Origin: an uncultured Lachnospiraceae bacterium
GTDB lineage: Bacteria > Bacillota > Clostridia > Lachnospirales > Lachnospiraceae
Assembly (NCBI GenBank): GCA_910585605.1
Contig: CAJUFL010000007.1
Coordinates: 1-64,000 of the forward strand
Length of the DNA: 64,000 bases
Direction: 5' to 3'
The stretch's first letter is position 1. The number at the start of each line of letters is the position of its first letter. Of this stretch, positions 25,122-36,123 are shown one piece after another. Under the pieces are notes generated by a model. It had not been told where the DNA came from. It did no database searches and saw nothing but the letters and a program-made list of their open reading frames with translations. The position numbers were made by a program, and so were the translations under genes.

Positions 25122-28100
25122 TTACCTCCTGTGTCCCTGATAATCAGACTTTTCCTCTGCTACTCTGGAAGCATCCTGTTCAGATCTTGCGTCTTCGCTC
25201 CTCTCTTCGTCCTGTGACTGTTCCGCACTAAGACTTTCTCTGTCAAGATCAAGTTCGGCATTGATCTGATACTGACGGGCTAGTTTCTGCTTCAGTTCCT
25301 CTTCATACTGAAAAGGCTTCTCATAGTCCTCCTTTGCCCGTTCCATATTGCGGTGATATTCCTCCAATCTCTGCTCAAGAAATGTGATTTTGTCCTGAAT
25401 ACCATTGTAGGCATTCTCCAGACGCATCATAAGTCCTACAGGAGAAGTGGAAGTCTCCACACTGTAACTGGTTTTGCCGGAAAGAAGCAGATAGTTTACT
25501 CCCATGAAATTCTTTTCCACAGAAAGCGTAAAGCCCTTATACCTGCCAAGTTCTGTTGTTACACCTGTCTTTTCCTTACTGATTGCTGCAATCAGTGCTG
25601 TACCTCCATCCACTCTTTCATCATAGCTTGTGTTCCCTACCGTGATGGAAAACTCTGGCTCCTTCGCTGCCATATCGTCACGGGTAATCACATCGGCACG
25701 AACGCACTCCAGTTTTTCCTCTGCTGCCTTGATCAGCTTTGGATACTTCACAGTGAAATCATCCTGATTCTGATAATGCTTCTGGTCATAGGAAGCCTTT
25801 AACAGCTTCAACCTCTGAACATCATTGTCAATTTCCATCTTCTCTTTTATCAAAGGATTTCCGGTTGCTATCGCCTTAATCTCTGCATACTGGAATGTCA
25901 CTTCATCAATATCCTCACAGCTTCTTGATACGGACTTGCTCGTCATAATCTGCGAAATGAAACGCTGCTTATTTTCCACAACACTCCAAGAGTAGGCATC
26001 AAAAGTTCCTTTTGTCACATAACGGTAAACCGCCACCTCACCGTTCTCATTGCCCTGACGGATTCCCCTTCCTTCCCTCTGTTCAATACTGGAAGGCTTC
26101 CACGGACAATCCACATGATGCATTGCAATAAGGTGTGTCTGGACGTTGACACCGGTTCCACACTTATCAGTAGAACCAATCATGATCTTTTTTACACCCT
26201 GCCTCATTTCACGGAACAGGGCATCCCTCTGTGCGTCCGTTTTTGCATCATGCACGAAAGCAATCTCTTCTGCAGGAATCCCCATTCTCACAAGTTCTGT
26301 CTTAATATAGTTATAGACATCAAATTCATTGCCACGCTTATAATAGTCTGATTCCAGCATTTCCTCCTTCCAACTGCTCTTTGGTGTACCGATATCAGAA
26401 AATACAAGCTGAGTACCGATAATCCCCTGTTTCTCTGCCTGTTTGTATTCACGGTATACATTCTCCACTACCTGATTCAGTTTTCCGTCCGGATTTGCCG
26501 GTGCTGTTGCCTCTAACAGTCTGGCATCCGTACCGAGAAGCCTTGCGTCATTTGTAATCTTCAAAAAGTTGTCCACACTTGGATCGACCTGCCCATTATG
26601 GATTTTTTCAGCACGGGCCACAAATTCCTCCATGACCTCTTTTGTGTACCAGTCCGGTTCCGTACTTTCAATCACATAATTACCGCCACGGAGTGCCGGC
26701 ACTTCCAGGTCCAACGTGTCCCTTGTCCGGATATCTGCTATCTCCTTAAAAAGATTCATAAGTTCCGGAAGGTTCTTAAATCTGTTAAAACGGTTCCTGA
26801 ACCGGAAACCGCTTCCCTCTACATTTAACTCTAAGGAACTTGTCACTTCACCAAAGTTCGCCGCCCAGCTGTCAAAGTGATAGATACCCAGTTGTTCCAG
26901 TACATCCTTCTGGAGAAAGGTCTGCATGACATACATCTCGCACATGGTGTTGCTGATCGGGGTCCCGGTTGCAAACACAATTCCTCTCCCCCCGTTTAAT
27001 TCCGATATATACTGGCACTTCATGAACATATCCATCGCCCGCTTGCTCCCGCCTCCGGTAATCCCGGCAACATTATTCATCTTAGAAAAAATACTGAGGT
27101 TCTTGAACGCATGCGCTTCGTCCACCATGATGGAATCAATGCCCAGTTCCTCAAAAGTAATCAGGTCATCCTTCGGTGCATCTGTCAATTCTTTTAACTG
27201 TTCTTCCAGTCTCTTTTTCGCTGTCTCTAACTGTTTTACCGTCCAGCTTCTGTCCTCTGCATCCCTCATTTCAGAAATGGCATAGGTTATCTCTTCTATC
27301 TGCCTGTCAAGAAGCTCCTGTTGTCTTTCTTTTGAAACTGGAATCTTTTCAAACTGAGAGTGAGACATGATAATACAGTCATAATCTCCGGTAGCAATTC
27401 TTGCCACAAACTGCTGCCGCTTTTTCTTTGCAAAGTCGTTTTCCGTTGCAACAAGAATATTCGCTGACGGATAAAGTCGGAGAAATTCACTTGCCGTCTG
27501 ACCAATCAGAGGCTTCGGAACCACCATAACCGTTTTATTCGCAAGACCAAGTCTTTTCTGCTCCATACAGGCTGCCATCATTTCAAATGATTTGCCGGCT
27601 CCTACACAATGGGCAAGAAGCGTATTTCCACCCATCAATATTCTCGCCACCGCATTCCTCTGATGATCAAGCAGGTGGATATCCGGATTCATACCCGGAA
27701 ACTCCAGATGGGAACCGTCATACTCCCGGAGACGGATATTGTTGAAAGTCTCATTGTAATATTCCACATACTTCTGTCTTCTCTCCTGGTCCTTCCATAT
27801 CCATTCCTTGAATGCTTCCTTAATCTGGTTCTGCTTCTCCCTTGCAAGCATAGTCGCTTCCTTATTCTCCACATAGTGATACTTTCCATCGCCATCGTCG
27901 ATACGGTCTCTTATTGTTACAGTTCTTAAGTTAAGTGTATTCTCAAAGATACTGTACGCATCCATACGCTTTGTCCCATAAGTCTCTGTTGCTGCCACAG
28001 AACGATTATCCTGACCTTTATTCTCAATAAACCACTCCATAGAAAAACGATCCAAACTCACTCTGATACCTCTTCTGGAATATCCGTACATATCTGCCCT

Positions 28101-31100
28101 TGCCCATCTCGGTGTCTGTAGCAATTCGTAAATAAATGCCTGATAATCCTCCGGTTCAATCCAAGTGGCTCCCACACCCACATCGATCTCTGTCGCATCG
28201 AGGTCTTTTGGCTGTACTGCTTCAAGAGCCTCTACATTTGTACCAAATATCTCTGGCTGCTCTTTTGCATGAGCCTTTGCTATCCGAAGTTTCTCCCTGG
28301 CATTACCGGACAGATACGCATCTGCGGTCTCCCAACCCCGGTTATGATCATTTTCACTGTAGCTTTCGGGATTGCAGAAAATGATCCCCCTCAATTCCTG
28401 TATTAGTTTTTCACGCCGGAGTTCTTTTGTGAGATCTTCCGAAAAAGTGATATTGTCTGCCACTTCGCCCATCTTTTCTGCCACTTCGCTTTTCATGGAA
28501 GTGATATCTGGTGTATAGATAGATAACATATACGGGATATTCACTCCGTTAAACTCATTGATGGATATGTTAAGTGCCTCCACCGCTGTCTCCACACTAT
28601 CTACTGACTGCTTTGCCTTAATCGTCTGCTTTGTGAACATCTCTGCCTTCGTGACATTTCCATCTTCATCGAGGACTTCCAAAGAACATAAAAGCGGATA
28701 ATCACTGTCCTCACGGAACGCTAACGAGTTTGCCCTGTTTGTGATGACTCCATATTCTTTTACATAGGAATCATACTTCTCATTCAAGGCTTTCTGTGCC
28801 TGCAATAGCTCTTCTTCACTACAACCCTCCATCTGGATGCTGATAAGATGCCTTGTCAATTCCCTGATATTATGAAGCCCAAGAATACGATTTTTTATCT
28901 TATCCCCCACGTCCCACAGATACATCCTGCTGTCCTTGCGGTAATAAATCTCATCATCCATCACTGTAAAAGTAAAGTTTTTTACATCCGGATCTGCCGG
29001 AATATCTGTAGTAAACTCTTCTTCATTATCTGAAATCATTTCAAAGTCTTTTAATTGTGTATGGATATTGCTGATTGCGCCCGATACGCTCTCATAGACA
29101 TTGAAATATGGTTCCTGATTCACACAAACAGTGTAATTGGAACTGTCGCCAAACCGTCCCTTTTCATACTCCATCTTTCCAAGCATCATTTCCGGGTGCT
29201 CTGCAAAATAACTATTGACCGGAATCCCGTTCTCTGTCACCCCAAGATGTACCCAGTCCGGCTCCACCGCTATCTTCTTCTCCCGTTTTTGAAAAAACAG
29301 GATATCACTTGTGACTTCTGTTCCCGCATTTCCCCGAAACACCTCTACCGGAAGCCTCACTGCACCAACAAGTTCCGCCCTTTCAGCCAGATACTTTCTG
29401 ACATTCGGATTCTTCTTATCCATTGTGCCTTTCGTGGTGATCACTGCCACAATACCACCCGGACGCACCTGATCAATCGCCTTTGCAATGAAATAATCAT
29501 GCACCTTGAAATTCAGTTTGTTGTACTTCGGATCAAACACCTTATAGTCACCAAACGGAACATTGCCGATGACAACATCAAAGAAGTTATCCGGATAGTT
29601 CGTTTCCTCAAAACCCTTGACTTCCACTTTGGCGTTTGGATAAAGAAGTTTGGCAATTCTTCCGGTAATCTTATCTAACTCAACTCCGTAAAGTTTACTG
29701 TCAGACAGTTCCTCCGGCATACATCCGAAGAAGTTCCCCACACCCATAGATGGTTCAAGAATATTGCCTTTTGCAAATCCAAACTGGGTAAGTGCCCTTG
29801 TAACCGCACTTGCCACAGTGGAAGGAGTGTAAAAGGCATTGTTTACGGATGCTCTTGCTGCTTCATATTCTTCCGGTGTCATAAGTTCCTTTAATTCCTT
29901 GTACTCCCTTGCCCACATGCCATTGTTCTCGTCAAAAACCTGTGCAAGACCTCCCCAACCGACATAACGGGACATAATCTTCTGCTCATCTGCTGAAGCA
30001 GCCCTGTTCTCTGCTTCAATCTTTTTCAGCTCACGGATAGCGTCCACATTCCACATATACCTTGTTTTCTGACCTCCATCCTTCGTATCCCATATATCAA
30101 GATGGAAATTCTCAGGATGTTCCGGTGCTGTCTGACCTTTCAATGTCATATCCGGCAAAGAAAAGTCTGTTTCTTCTGTCTCCCGCATGATTTCTTCGCC
30201 ATACTCGGCAAGTGTCACCATACGGTCTTCATCCAGCATCTCAACTCTTACATTGTCGGGAATCCCCATATCCTCTACTTCATCCGGTATTGCATATTCG
30301 TCAAGTTCTTCCTCGATGGTTTCCGAATCAATAATATCAGGTTCCGGTGTATAGTAATCTCCGGTCAGAATAAGTGCTGCAATCACTCCTTCTACCGTAT
30401 TCCAACTGGCATATCCCTCTTTTTCTCCCTCTTCATCACGCCACTGGAAACGGATACCCTTGCTCTTAAAGGTGTCATAACCATGCAGCCCGTACCCCTC
30501 GATAGGCCAGCCTGCACCGCCCATGCCATACTCTTTTTTTATCCGTTTTATACGCTCACTTTTATTTAGCTCTGTCTGCATGATCTCATAAATGCGTTTC
30601 TTACCATCGGCGAAACCACTGCCACGCTTTACAACACTCACAATATAATCATGCGGCACACTATCCTCTATCTTCGGATCAAGGTATGTGTATTTCCCAT
30701 CTGCAATATTCTGTCTCTCTTTATCCGTCAGAACGGAATCTTGGAATGAAAAAAGAGAAACCTGTTCATATACGGTTTCCCTTTTCTCTCCGAAGGAATC
30801 TAAGTCCTCCAGTTCCCTATTCAATTCTTCCTCAAATTGTTCGACTTTTTCCGGTTTTAGTGGTACTGGTTCACGATCTCGTGTATCACGATCTCCTCCG
30901 CCTGCATCATTCCCTGCTGTCTGATTTTGTACATCTCCATCGTGTCTGCCGGATTCTCCGGTTTGTGGTTTTTCAGATACTTCTCCATCATCGTGTCGAT
31001 CATCTGATACGCCTCCCTGTTCACCGGTTCCAGAACTTCCGTCAGTCTGCCGAACCGCACGAGAGACTTGTACCTCTGGTAATGGTTCTCCTTGAGATAA

Positions 31101-31976
31101 TCCATTGCCATCAGTCCGTACTTGCCCAGTTTTGACAGGTTTTCCTTCTCCATGCTGATATTCGGGTACAGCATCCCGTCCTCTGCTTCCGTGTACGCTA
31201 GTGTCAGGCTCATACTGCATTCTCCTTTCTCTTTCAAATCTGCTGATATTGTAGCTGAACTCCTTTAAGATTTCACAGGACACATCACTGACAAAGGTTC
31301 CAAGCTCATAGATAACATCTTCCTTGTCGATTGCTGTGACGATATCAAAGTCCTGTTCATCGACGGTCAGTTCAAACCCACACCGGGTTGCCACAACATA
31401 ATAAATGCTTTTTGTGATAAGGTCTGCTCCGTCAATTTCCGAAACCTTTCCATACCGGTTATCTATCATCGACTGAACAGCCTCTTTTACATTGCCACGC
31501 TTTGCGTGGTTCTCTTTTATTATGCCATCAATCCGCTTTTTTGTAAAGTCCCAAATTACTTTTTTTAACAAATCCCTGTCCAAGCCTTCTATACTGCCAA
31601 TCTCGCCATTTCTTACAAGGTAGGCTGCATAATTCTCCAGATTTTCCCCATCTAAAGTCCATGTAAGTTGACGCTTCCTGCCACCGGTATCGCTGATGTC
31701 AAAGACATACCGGCAATGAGGCTGCAATGCTCTTGACGGATATATGGCAATTCCCTTACTTCCACGCCTCACATAACGGTCAACCTTTTTCCAAGTGTCG
31801 TAATCCGCCACCAGTGTACTGTGTGGTTTCTGTGCATATATCATCAGAATATTGTCAAATTCATAACGATAGATCCGTCCGGTAAGCGAAAGCACATCTT
31901 TCCAGTTCTCCGCATTCTTTGTAACTTCATGGATGATATCGTTATAAATCTGCCTGACTTTGTAATCCACGCTCAT
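25122..31976 (-). CDS. Giant SNF2-type helicase / adenine methylase
   Basis: A 2284-residue multidomain protein typical of Clostridia ICEs. The N-terminus ([20 protein letters not shown]) resembles ArdC/LtrC-like anti-restriction domains. A Gly/Asp-rich linker follows (about 270-400). An N6-adenine methylase core has [13 protein letters not shown] (motif I) and IGNVPFGDY, an NPPF-type motif IV with Val in place of Pro. A helicase follows with [29 protein letters not shown] and [10 protein letters not shown]. The C-terminus is charged and partly coiled. It may protect incoming ICE DNA and remodel it during transfer. A single long frame with no breaks. Confidence 0.9.
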   Translation of the reverse strand: MSVDYKVRQIYNDIIHEVTKNAENWKDVLSLTGRIYRYEFDNILMIYAQKPHSTLVADYDTWKKVDRYVRRGSKGIAIYPSRALQPHCRYVFDISDTGGRKRQLTWTLDGENLENYAAYLVRNGEIGSIEGLDRDLLKKVIWDFTKKRIDGIIKENHAKRGNVKEAVQSMIDNRYGKVSEIDGADLITKSIYYVVATRCGFELTVDEQDFDIVTAIDKEDVIYELGTFVSDVSCEILKEFSYNISRFERERRMQYEPDTSVHGSRGRDAVPEYQHGEGKPVKTGQVRTDGNGLSQGEPLPEVQVSRAVRQTDGSSGTGEQGGVSDDRHDDGEVSEKPQTGESGRHDGDVQNQTAGNDAGGGDRDTRDREPVPLKPEKVEQFEEELNRELEDLDSFGEKRETVYEQVSLFSFQDSVLTDKERQNIADGKYTYLDPKIEDSVPHDYIVSVVKRGSGFADGKKRIYEIMQTELNKSERIKRIKKEYGMGGAGWPIEGYGLHGYDTFKSKGIRFQWRDEEGEKEGYASWNTVEGVIAALILTGDYYTPEPDIIDSETIEEELDEYAIPDEVEDMGIPDNVRVEMLDEDRMVTLAEYGEEIMRETEETDFSLPDMTLKGQTAPEHPENFHLDIWDTKDGGQKTRYMWNVDAIRELKKIEAENRAASADEQKIMSRYVGWGGLAQVFDENNGMWAREYKELKELMTPEEYEAARASVNNAFYTPSTVASAVTRALTQFGFAKGNILEPSMGVGNFFGCMPEELSDSKLYGVELDKITGRIAKLLYPNAKVEVKGFEETNYPDNFFDVVIGNVPFGDYKVFDPKYNKLNFKVHDYFIAKAIDQVRPGGIVAVITTKGTMDKKNPNVRKYLAERAELVGAVRLPVEVFRGNAGTEVTSDILFFQKREKKIAVEPDWVHLGVTENGIPVNSYFAEHPEMMLGKMEYEKGRFGDSSNYTVCVNQEPYFNVYESVSGAISNIHTQLKDFEMISDNEEEFTTDIPADPDVKNFTFTVMDDEIYYRKDSRMYLWDVGDKIKNRILGLHNIRELTRHLISIQMEGCSEEELLQAQKALNEKYDSYVKEYGVITNRANSLAFREDSDYPLLCSLEVLDEDGNVTKAEMFTKQTIKAKQSVDSVETAVEALNISINEFNGVNIPYMLSIYTPDITSMKSEVAEKMGEVADNITFSEDLTKELRREKLIQELRGIIFCNPESYSENDHNRGWETADAYLSGNAREKLRIAKAHAKEQPEIFGTNVEALEAVQPKDLDATEIDVGVGATWIEPEDYQAFIYELLQTPRWARADMYGYSRRGIRVSLDRFSMEWFIENKGQDNRSVAATETYGTKRMDAYSIFENTLNLRTVTIRDRIDDGDGKYHYVENKEATMLAREKQNQIKEAFKEWIWKDQERRQKYVEYYNETFNNIRLREYDGSHLEFPGMNPDIHLLDHQRNAVARILMGGNTLLAHCVGAGKSFEMMAACMEQKRLGLANKTVMVVPKPLIGQTASEFLRLYPSANILVATENDFAKKKRQQFVARIATGDYDCIIMSHSQFEKIPVSKERQQELLDRQIEEITYAISEMRDAEDRSWTVKQLETAKKRLEEQLKELTDAPKDDLITFEELGIDSIMVDEAHAFKNLSIFSKMNNVAGITGGGSKRAMDMFMKCQYISELNGGRGIVFATGTPISNTMCEMYVMQTFLQKDVLEQLGIYHFDSWAANFGEVTSSLELNVEGSGFRFRNRFNRFKNLPELMNLFKEIADIRTRDTLDLEVPALRGGNYVIESTEPDWYTKEVMEEFVARAEKIHNGQVDPSVDNFLKITNDARLLGTDARLLEATAPANPDGKLNQVVENVYREYKQAEKQGIIGTQLVFSDIGTPKSSWKEEMLESDYYKRGNEFDVYNYIKTELVRMGIPAEEIAFVHDAKTDAQRDALFREMRQGVKKIMIGSTDKCGTGVNVQTHLIAMHHVDCPWKPSSIEQREGRGIRQGNENGEVAVYRYVTKGTFDAYSWSVVENKQRFISQIMTSKSVSRSCEDIDEVTFQYAEIKAIATGNPLIKEKMEIDNDVQRLKLLKASYDQKHYQNQDDFTVKYPKLIKAAEEKLECVRADVITRDDMAAKEPEFSITVGNTSYDERVDGGTALIAAISKEKTGVTTELGRYKGFTLSVEKNFMGVNYLLLSGKTSYSVETSTSPVGLMMRLENAYNGIQDKITFLEQRLEEYHRNMERAKEDYEKPFQYEEELKQKLARQYQINAELDLDRESLSAEQSQDEERSEDARSEQDASRVAEEKSDYQGHRR

Positions 31977-31991
31977 TTTGCCTGCACCTCC

Positions 31992-33299
31992 TTACCTCTT
32001 CTCAACCGGGATATAATCCACTCCCTTAAAATCATCTGCATCAAGTACGATCTCTCCTTTTCTGTATTTATCCATCAGTTCGTCGATAGCCTCTCCCAAA
32101 TATCCTGCTTTAACACTCTCCGTTCTGGAAAGCACCTCACGGATCTCAATATCATACTCGCCCCGTTCATTCGGTTCCGGTTCTTTCCCATATTCCCTGC
32201 GAAGTTCTGCAAAATCTATTTCCGACGGAACATTAGAAAGATATATACCATGTCCCCACTCAATACGGACATCCTCACAATCATTTATAAATTCTTTTTC
32301 TCCTCTGGCGACTGCCCGTGCATCTTCTGAAAGAGAAACCAATGAATCAAAATCAAGACACTCTAACACATATTCGATGAAATCTTCCATGCACTTATAC
32401 CATTCGATTTCAACCAGCTTTCCTTCCACTCTGGTCTTTATCGTGTAGCTTTGAAGATCTGCACTGACCTGTATTTCCACCTGATGTTCCTCTGCTTCCT
32501 CAATACAATCTTCCGTGTAAGCCAGTTCTACTTCTGGAAATTCACTAAAATCAGCCCCCGAACCAAACTCCCTCTTACAGTATTCATCAATAAGTTTTTT
32601 TGCTTTCTCCAGCTCTTCTTCTGTAGGTTTAGGGATCTTTCTGAAAAATTCAACACCTTTCCCCACCACAAATTTTCCTGTGTTTATCTGCATTAAAAGC
32701 ATATTACTGTCTGAATACTTTTCCATAACCCGGTAATCATTACTATTGTTGTTATGGAGAATATCGCCAACCTTACACTCCATCTCCTGCTTTTCATATC
32801 GAAAATCAAACTCCGTCTTTTTGGGCTTTTTACCGGAATGAACGTCTATCAAATCTATAAAGTCCTCCATCTTCATTTCAAGGATTTCATCATCTGACAA
32901 ATTAACACCCAAAGGTTTGATTGCCTTTGCCACTCCATTTACAATCACCGGAAGTTCTATCTGATTTCCATATAAAATAGATACTTTTGTTTTCACATTC
33001 TCACGGATAATATCGTAGAGAAGCTTTCGGTTTTCCGGCGTATCCACATAATTTGCATAGTTTGGATCTCCCGGCTCAAACTGGATATCGTGGATCAGTT
33101 TCACCCCATCCACTTCCTCTGCATACTTAGCTGCTTCATCATCACTGTCAAACTTCATCAAAAGGTCAATCCGCTGAATGTGTGTCGCACCATTTCCAAC
33201 ATCATTACTGGTAAATATGGAATACCCCTTCTCCACCTGTTCTGGACTCCAGCCACTGTCTATCGCATACTCCTTCATTTCCTCTGTCACTTCATTCAT
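31992..33299 (-). CDS. Conserved ICE protein of unknown function
   Basis: A 435-residue acidic soluble protein just upstream of the giant helicase gene (15-base gap). The N-terminus (YAIDSGWSPEQVEKGYSIF) begins an antirestriction-like region, and the C-terminal half carries TESVKAGYLGEAIDELMDKY. It resembles polyvalent-protein-associated domains of mobile elements, but I cannot name one with confidence. It is preceded by an intrinsic terminator, so it probably has its own promoter. Confidence 0.7.
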   Translation of the reverse strand: MNEVTEEMKEYAIDSGWSPEQVEKGYSIFTSNDVGNGATHIQRIDLLMKFDSDDEAAKYAEEVDGVKLIHDIQFEPGDPNYANYVDTPENRKLLYDIIRENVKTKVSILYGNQIELPVIVNGVAKAIKPLGVNLSDDEILEMKMEDFIDLIDVHSGKKPKKTEFDFRYEKQEMECKVGDILHNNNSNDYRVMEKYSDSNMLLMQINTGKFVVGKGVEFFRKIPKPTEEELEKAKKLIDEYCKREFGSGADFSEFPEVELAYTEDCIEEAEEHQVEIQVSADLQSYTIKTRVEGKLVEIEWYKCMEDFIEYVLECLDFDSLVSLSEDARAVARGEKEFINDCEDVRIEWGHGIYLSNVPSEIDFAELRREYGKEPEPNERGEYDIEIREVLSRTESVKAGYLGEAIDELMDKYRKGEIVLDADDFKGVDYIPVEKR

Positions 33300-33374
33300 T
33301 AAAATCCACCTCCAAAAATTTAATAAGACAGCACCTTACCGGCACCGCCTCACATTACACAAAACATTTACAAC

Positions 33375-33419
33375 AAAAAAACTCATGATATCCGGCTGTA
33401 TGCTGATTACCATGAGTTT
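33375..33419 (-). terminator. Intrinsic terminator between ICE genes
   Basis: On the minus strand, AAACTCATG (33411-33419) and CATGAGTTT (33379-33387) form a 9-bp stem with a 23-base loop, followed at once by seven T residues. It ends transcription from the gene at 33548, or attenuates entry into the gene at 33299. Confidence 0.75.
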
Positions 33420-33478
33420 AGGACTACAAAATATTCAATTAACAATTCCATTTTACAAAAAATGTTAAAAATTCCCGC

Positions 33479-33507
33479 TTGACAAAACCTCTTTCTTCCT
33501 CTAAGAT
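33479..33507 (+). promoter_or_regulatory. Plus-strand promoter-like sequence, antisense to ICE operon
   Basis: TTGACA (33479-33484) and TAAGAT (33502-33507) are separated by exactly 17 bases. Transcription from about 33514 would run against the gene ending at 33548. No plus-strand gene follows, so it may make an antisense or small RNA, or be coincidental. Confidence 0.45.
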
Positions 33508-33547
33508 AATAGGCAAAGAGAAATGGGTTTTTTGTCGTGTACGGTCT

Positions 33548-34072
33548 TTATGATCCAAGCGGGTTGCTCGTTTCTTTTTTTATGTCTATGATATCATATA
33601 GATACATCTTCCCATTTTCATTATGCCTGACTAATAGAGAAGCATGGAAAACATTGTATCTCTCTACTTCCCCATCGCTGCCATACACTGGCAGAGCAAA
33701 TCTTGAATCATAACGATACCATCCGTATTTCGCATTACGATTATGCTTTTCCTCATTATTTTCCCGGAAATGTTTACCGACTGCAATCTCAATCAATTCC
33801 GGTATCCCCTGTGAGGCATTTGCCTTTGCTTTAGCCACTGTACCTTTTAGAGAATATGTGTAATTAGATCCGGTATATTCATTTGGTAAATCTGAACCAA
33901 TATAAATACTGTCTTTCGTATCCATAACCTGATATACTTCACCAACATAATTCCTAAGATACAACCTCACATCATCCCAATTTACGGAACGTTTACCCTT
34001 AAATCGAATGTCATTTATCATGACGATGCTATTTCCATCAGCATCCTTTATCACATCTATATTCCTTTCCAT
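33548..34072 (-). CDS. Conserved ICE protein of unknown function
   Basis: A 174-residue protein, ATG at 34072 behind GGAGGG. It has GSDLPNEYTGSNYTYSLKGT and ends YDIIDIKKETSNPLGS, a sequence type I associate with polyvalent mobile-element proteins (MuF C-terminal-like or LPD domains). Here it stands alone between the cell-wall hydrolase and the terminator. No catalytic motif is clear. Confidence 0.65.
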   Translation of the reverse strand: MERNIDVIKDADGNSIVMINDIRFKGKRSVNWDDVRLYLRNYVGEVYQVMDTKDSIYIGSDLPNEYTGSNYTYSLKGTVAKAKANASQGIPELIEIAVGKHFRENNEEKHNRNAKYGWYRYDSRFALPVYGSDGEVERYNVFHASLLVRHNENGKMYLYDIIDIKKETSNPLGS

Positions 34073-34168
34073 ATACCCTCCTGTCCGACAGATTTCTACG
34101 AATATTCTATCATACCGACAGAGATGTTTCCACACAAAATAAAAAACACCTCTGCCAGAACAGCCTTA

Positions 34169-36112
34169 TCACTTATACGGTCTTGCATAAAATACCACAC
34201 TGCCATCCCTTAACGAATCAAGTACAACTCCCCTTTCCGGATTGGCTGCATGCACCATCTTTCCATTTCCCACATAGATAGCCACATGGGAGATATTCCG
34301 GAATTGTCCGTTATCTTCATACGAATAAAAAATCAAATCTCCCGGCTTTAAGTCTTTCCTGTTTATGAGCATGGCATTCTGATAACAATACCTGCCCTGT
34401 TCCGAAGCGGTCGCCGGAAGTTCTATCCCTGCTTCTTTATACAGTCGCTGTACCAAAGAACTGCAGTCATAATATCCTTCCTCATAGCGTCTGTCCTGGT
34501 CATACCGGCATCCGATCTTTGTCATTGCCAGCTCTGCCACTGCCTGCCCTGCTGCGCAGGAATAATACTGATCCCATAGCTCTGAGTCCATCATATCTGT
34601 AAGCATTTCTTCCTTCTCCTTCGTAAGTGTGCCCTTTTTGATATAGTCCTCGTAAGTCAGATTATGTACGGTTGTACCAGAGCTTGTTACCATGACCTTG
34701 TTGGTGTTGCCTTCTGCCAGATATGCCTCTACATGCCTTCTTCCCCACTGGCTTGTATCCGAATGGTGTGCATAAAAGATATCAAAATCATTGCCATAGT
34801 GATTCAGGTTCCCGGTATCTTCCACCGTGTAAGTAATGCCTTCAATGACTACCTTCGTCCCCATTGGCACAATCGGATTATAAGCATCTACCGCTATGGT
34901 GTGCTTTGCTTTTGCGGTCTTACCGGACGCTGTTATCCCATTCGCATAAGGTCCGCAACACTGACTGCACGGACAATAGGCTGTTACCCATACTTTTCCC
35001 AGAGAATCCCCTACTTCCTTTTCTGCCGCCGAACTTTCCTTATCAATATAGTTCATTTCATCAAAGATTTTCTTCAGGTTTTTCTTTCCCTCCTCATCCA
35101 TGACATAACCTGCTTTACCATCACTGTACAAAATCATGTAGACCATAAGAGTATCATTAAAGTTAGATATCGGGGCACCATTCTCCGTATTCTGATAAGT
35201 GATGTCATCTCCTTTATCCTCCATCTCCATAATCTTCTGATTAAACTCCATATAGCAGGAACTCAACACGGTTCTCGGATCATCATACCCTGTATCCGGC
35301 AACGGAAAGAATACGGATAAAGGAGAGTTATAAATAACTGCCAACACCGCAACCACAATCGTACCCACAAGGGCAACCACAGCAAACAATCCGAGAAATG
35401 CCGGGAGAACAGTTGTCACAATCTTTTTTAACAAAAGAAGTGCCCTGCCCTTTACTGCCTCCTTCACTGTCTGTGAAACATTTGTCTGACTATCCTCTTC
35501 CTTTTTTGTTTTTGCAAAGGCTTTAAGCATCCTGGTCTTGACAAATCCCTGCTTTCTGCCTCCCTTACCGTTGGAAGAAGTGCCGCCTTTTCCCTTTTGC
35601 TTCTTTACGTTGGAATCCTTAGCCTTTACCACATACTTTTTACGCTCTATATCAGAAGAAGTCCCTGATCCTGTGTCTCTTTCCCTGACATACCCCTTAC
35701 TGCCATCCGCTTTTACACGATTAAAACTATCTTCCGTTTTGTTCGCTGCTTTCATCTGAGCGGACTGCTTTTTTCTCCGATAAATGTGTGACATCTGGTT
35801 TGCACTGCTGTAAGCGGAAGAAAGTGCAAAAGCTGTCAGCCCTGCACTTTCTGCTAATTCCTCGCCACCTTCTATCTGCTCGCTTGCTTTTTTCGCACCA
35901 ATCCTGCCCATTGTATAAAGACTGTGCTTTTTGGGTGTAACAGATGCTCCTGAATCCCTTACTTTCCGTTTCATACCGGATAGCGGGGAGCGCTTTACAT
36001 TATGAACTGTACTTTTTCCCTTTATCTGTTTCTTTCCCGAACGGATACGGAGCTTCGGACTTCCCTTTGTATGAAGCTCCATAGGCTTGTCTTGTACCCT
36101 TCGTATCTTCAT
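34169..36112 (-). CDS. Conjugation cell-wall hydrolase, 3D plus NlpC/P60
   Basis: A 647-residue protein with the role of a VirB1-like peptidoglycan hydrolase. A basic cytoplasmic region of about 225 residues precedes one membrane span (IVTTVLPAFLGLFAVVALVG). A 3D domain follows, with TAYCPCSQCCGPYANG and DTGNLNHYGNDFDIFY (about 390-460). The C-terminus is NlpC/P60: YDCSSLVQRLYKEAG supplies the Cys and ISHVAIYVGNG the His. It opens the cell wall for the transfer channel. The ATG is behind GAGGAGG, and the gene follows virB4 by 11 bases. Confidence 0.9.
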   Translation of the reverse strand: MKIRRVQDKPMELHTKGSPKLRIRSGKKQIKGKSTVHNVKRSPLSGMKRKVRDSGASVTPKKHSLYTMGRIGAKKASEQIEGGEELAESAGLTAFALSSAYSSANQMSHIYRRKKQSAQMKAANKTEDSFNRVKADGSKGYVRERDTGSGTSSDIERKKYVVKAKDSNVKKQKGKGGTSSNGKGGRKQGFVKTRMLKAFAKTKKEEDSQTNVSQTVKEAVKGRALLLLKKIVTTVLPAFLGLFAVVALVGTIVVAVLAVIYNSPLSVFFPLPDTGYDDPRTVLSSCYMEFNQKIMEMEDKGDDITYQNTENGAPISNFNDTLMVYMILYSDGKAGYVMDEEGKKNLKKIFDEMNYIDKESSAAEKEVGDSLGKVWVTAYCPCSQCCGPYANGITASGKTAKAKHTIAVDAYNPIVPMGTKVVIEGITYTVEDTGNLNHYGNDFDIFYAHHSDTSQWGRRHVEAYLAEGNTNKVMVTSSGTTVHNLTYEDYIKKGTLTKEKEEMLTDMMDSELWDQYYSCAAGQAVAELAMTKIGCRYDQDRRYEEGYYDCSSLVQRLYKEAGIELPATASEQGRYCYQNAMLINRKDLKPGDLIFYSYEDNGQFRNISHVAIYVGNGKMVHAANPERGVVLDSLRDGSVVFYARPYK

Positions 36113-36123
36113 GCCGAACCTCC

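Noticed and set aside
25353..31135. Several long plus-strand open frames opposite the giant helicase
   Set aside because: They are antisense shadows of one uninterrupted 2284-codon gene, lack ribosome sites, and have skewed Leu/His/Cys-rich composition.
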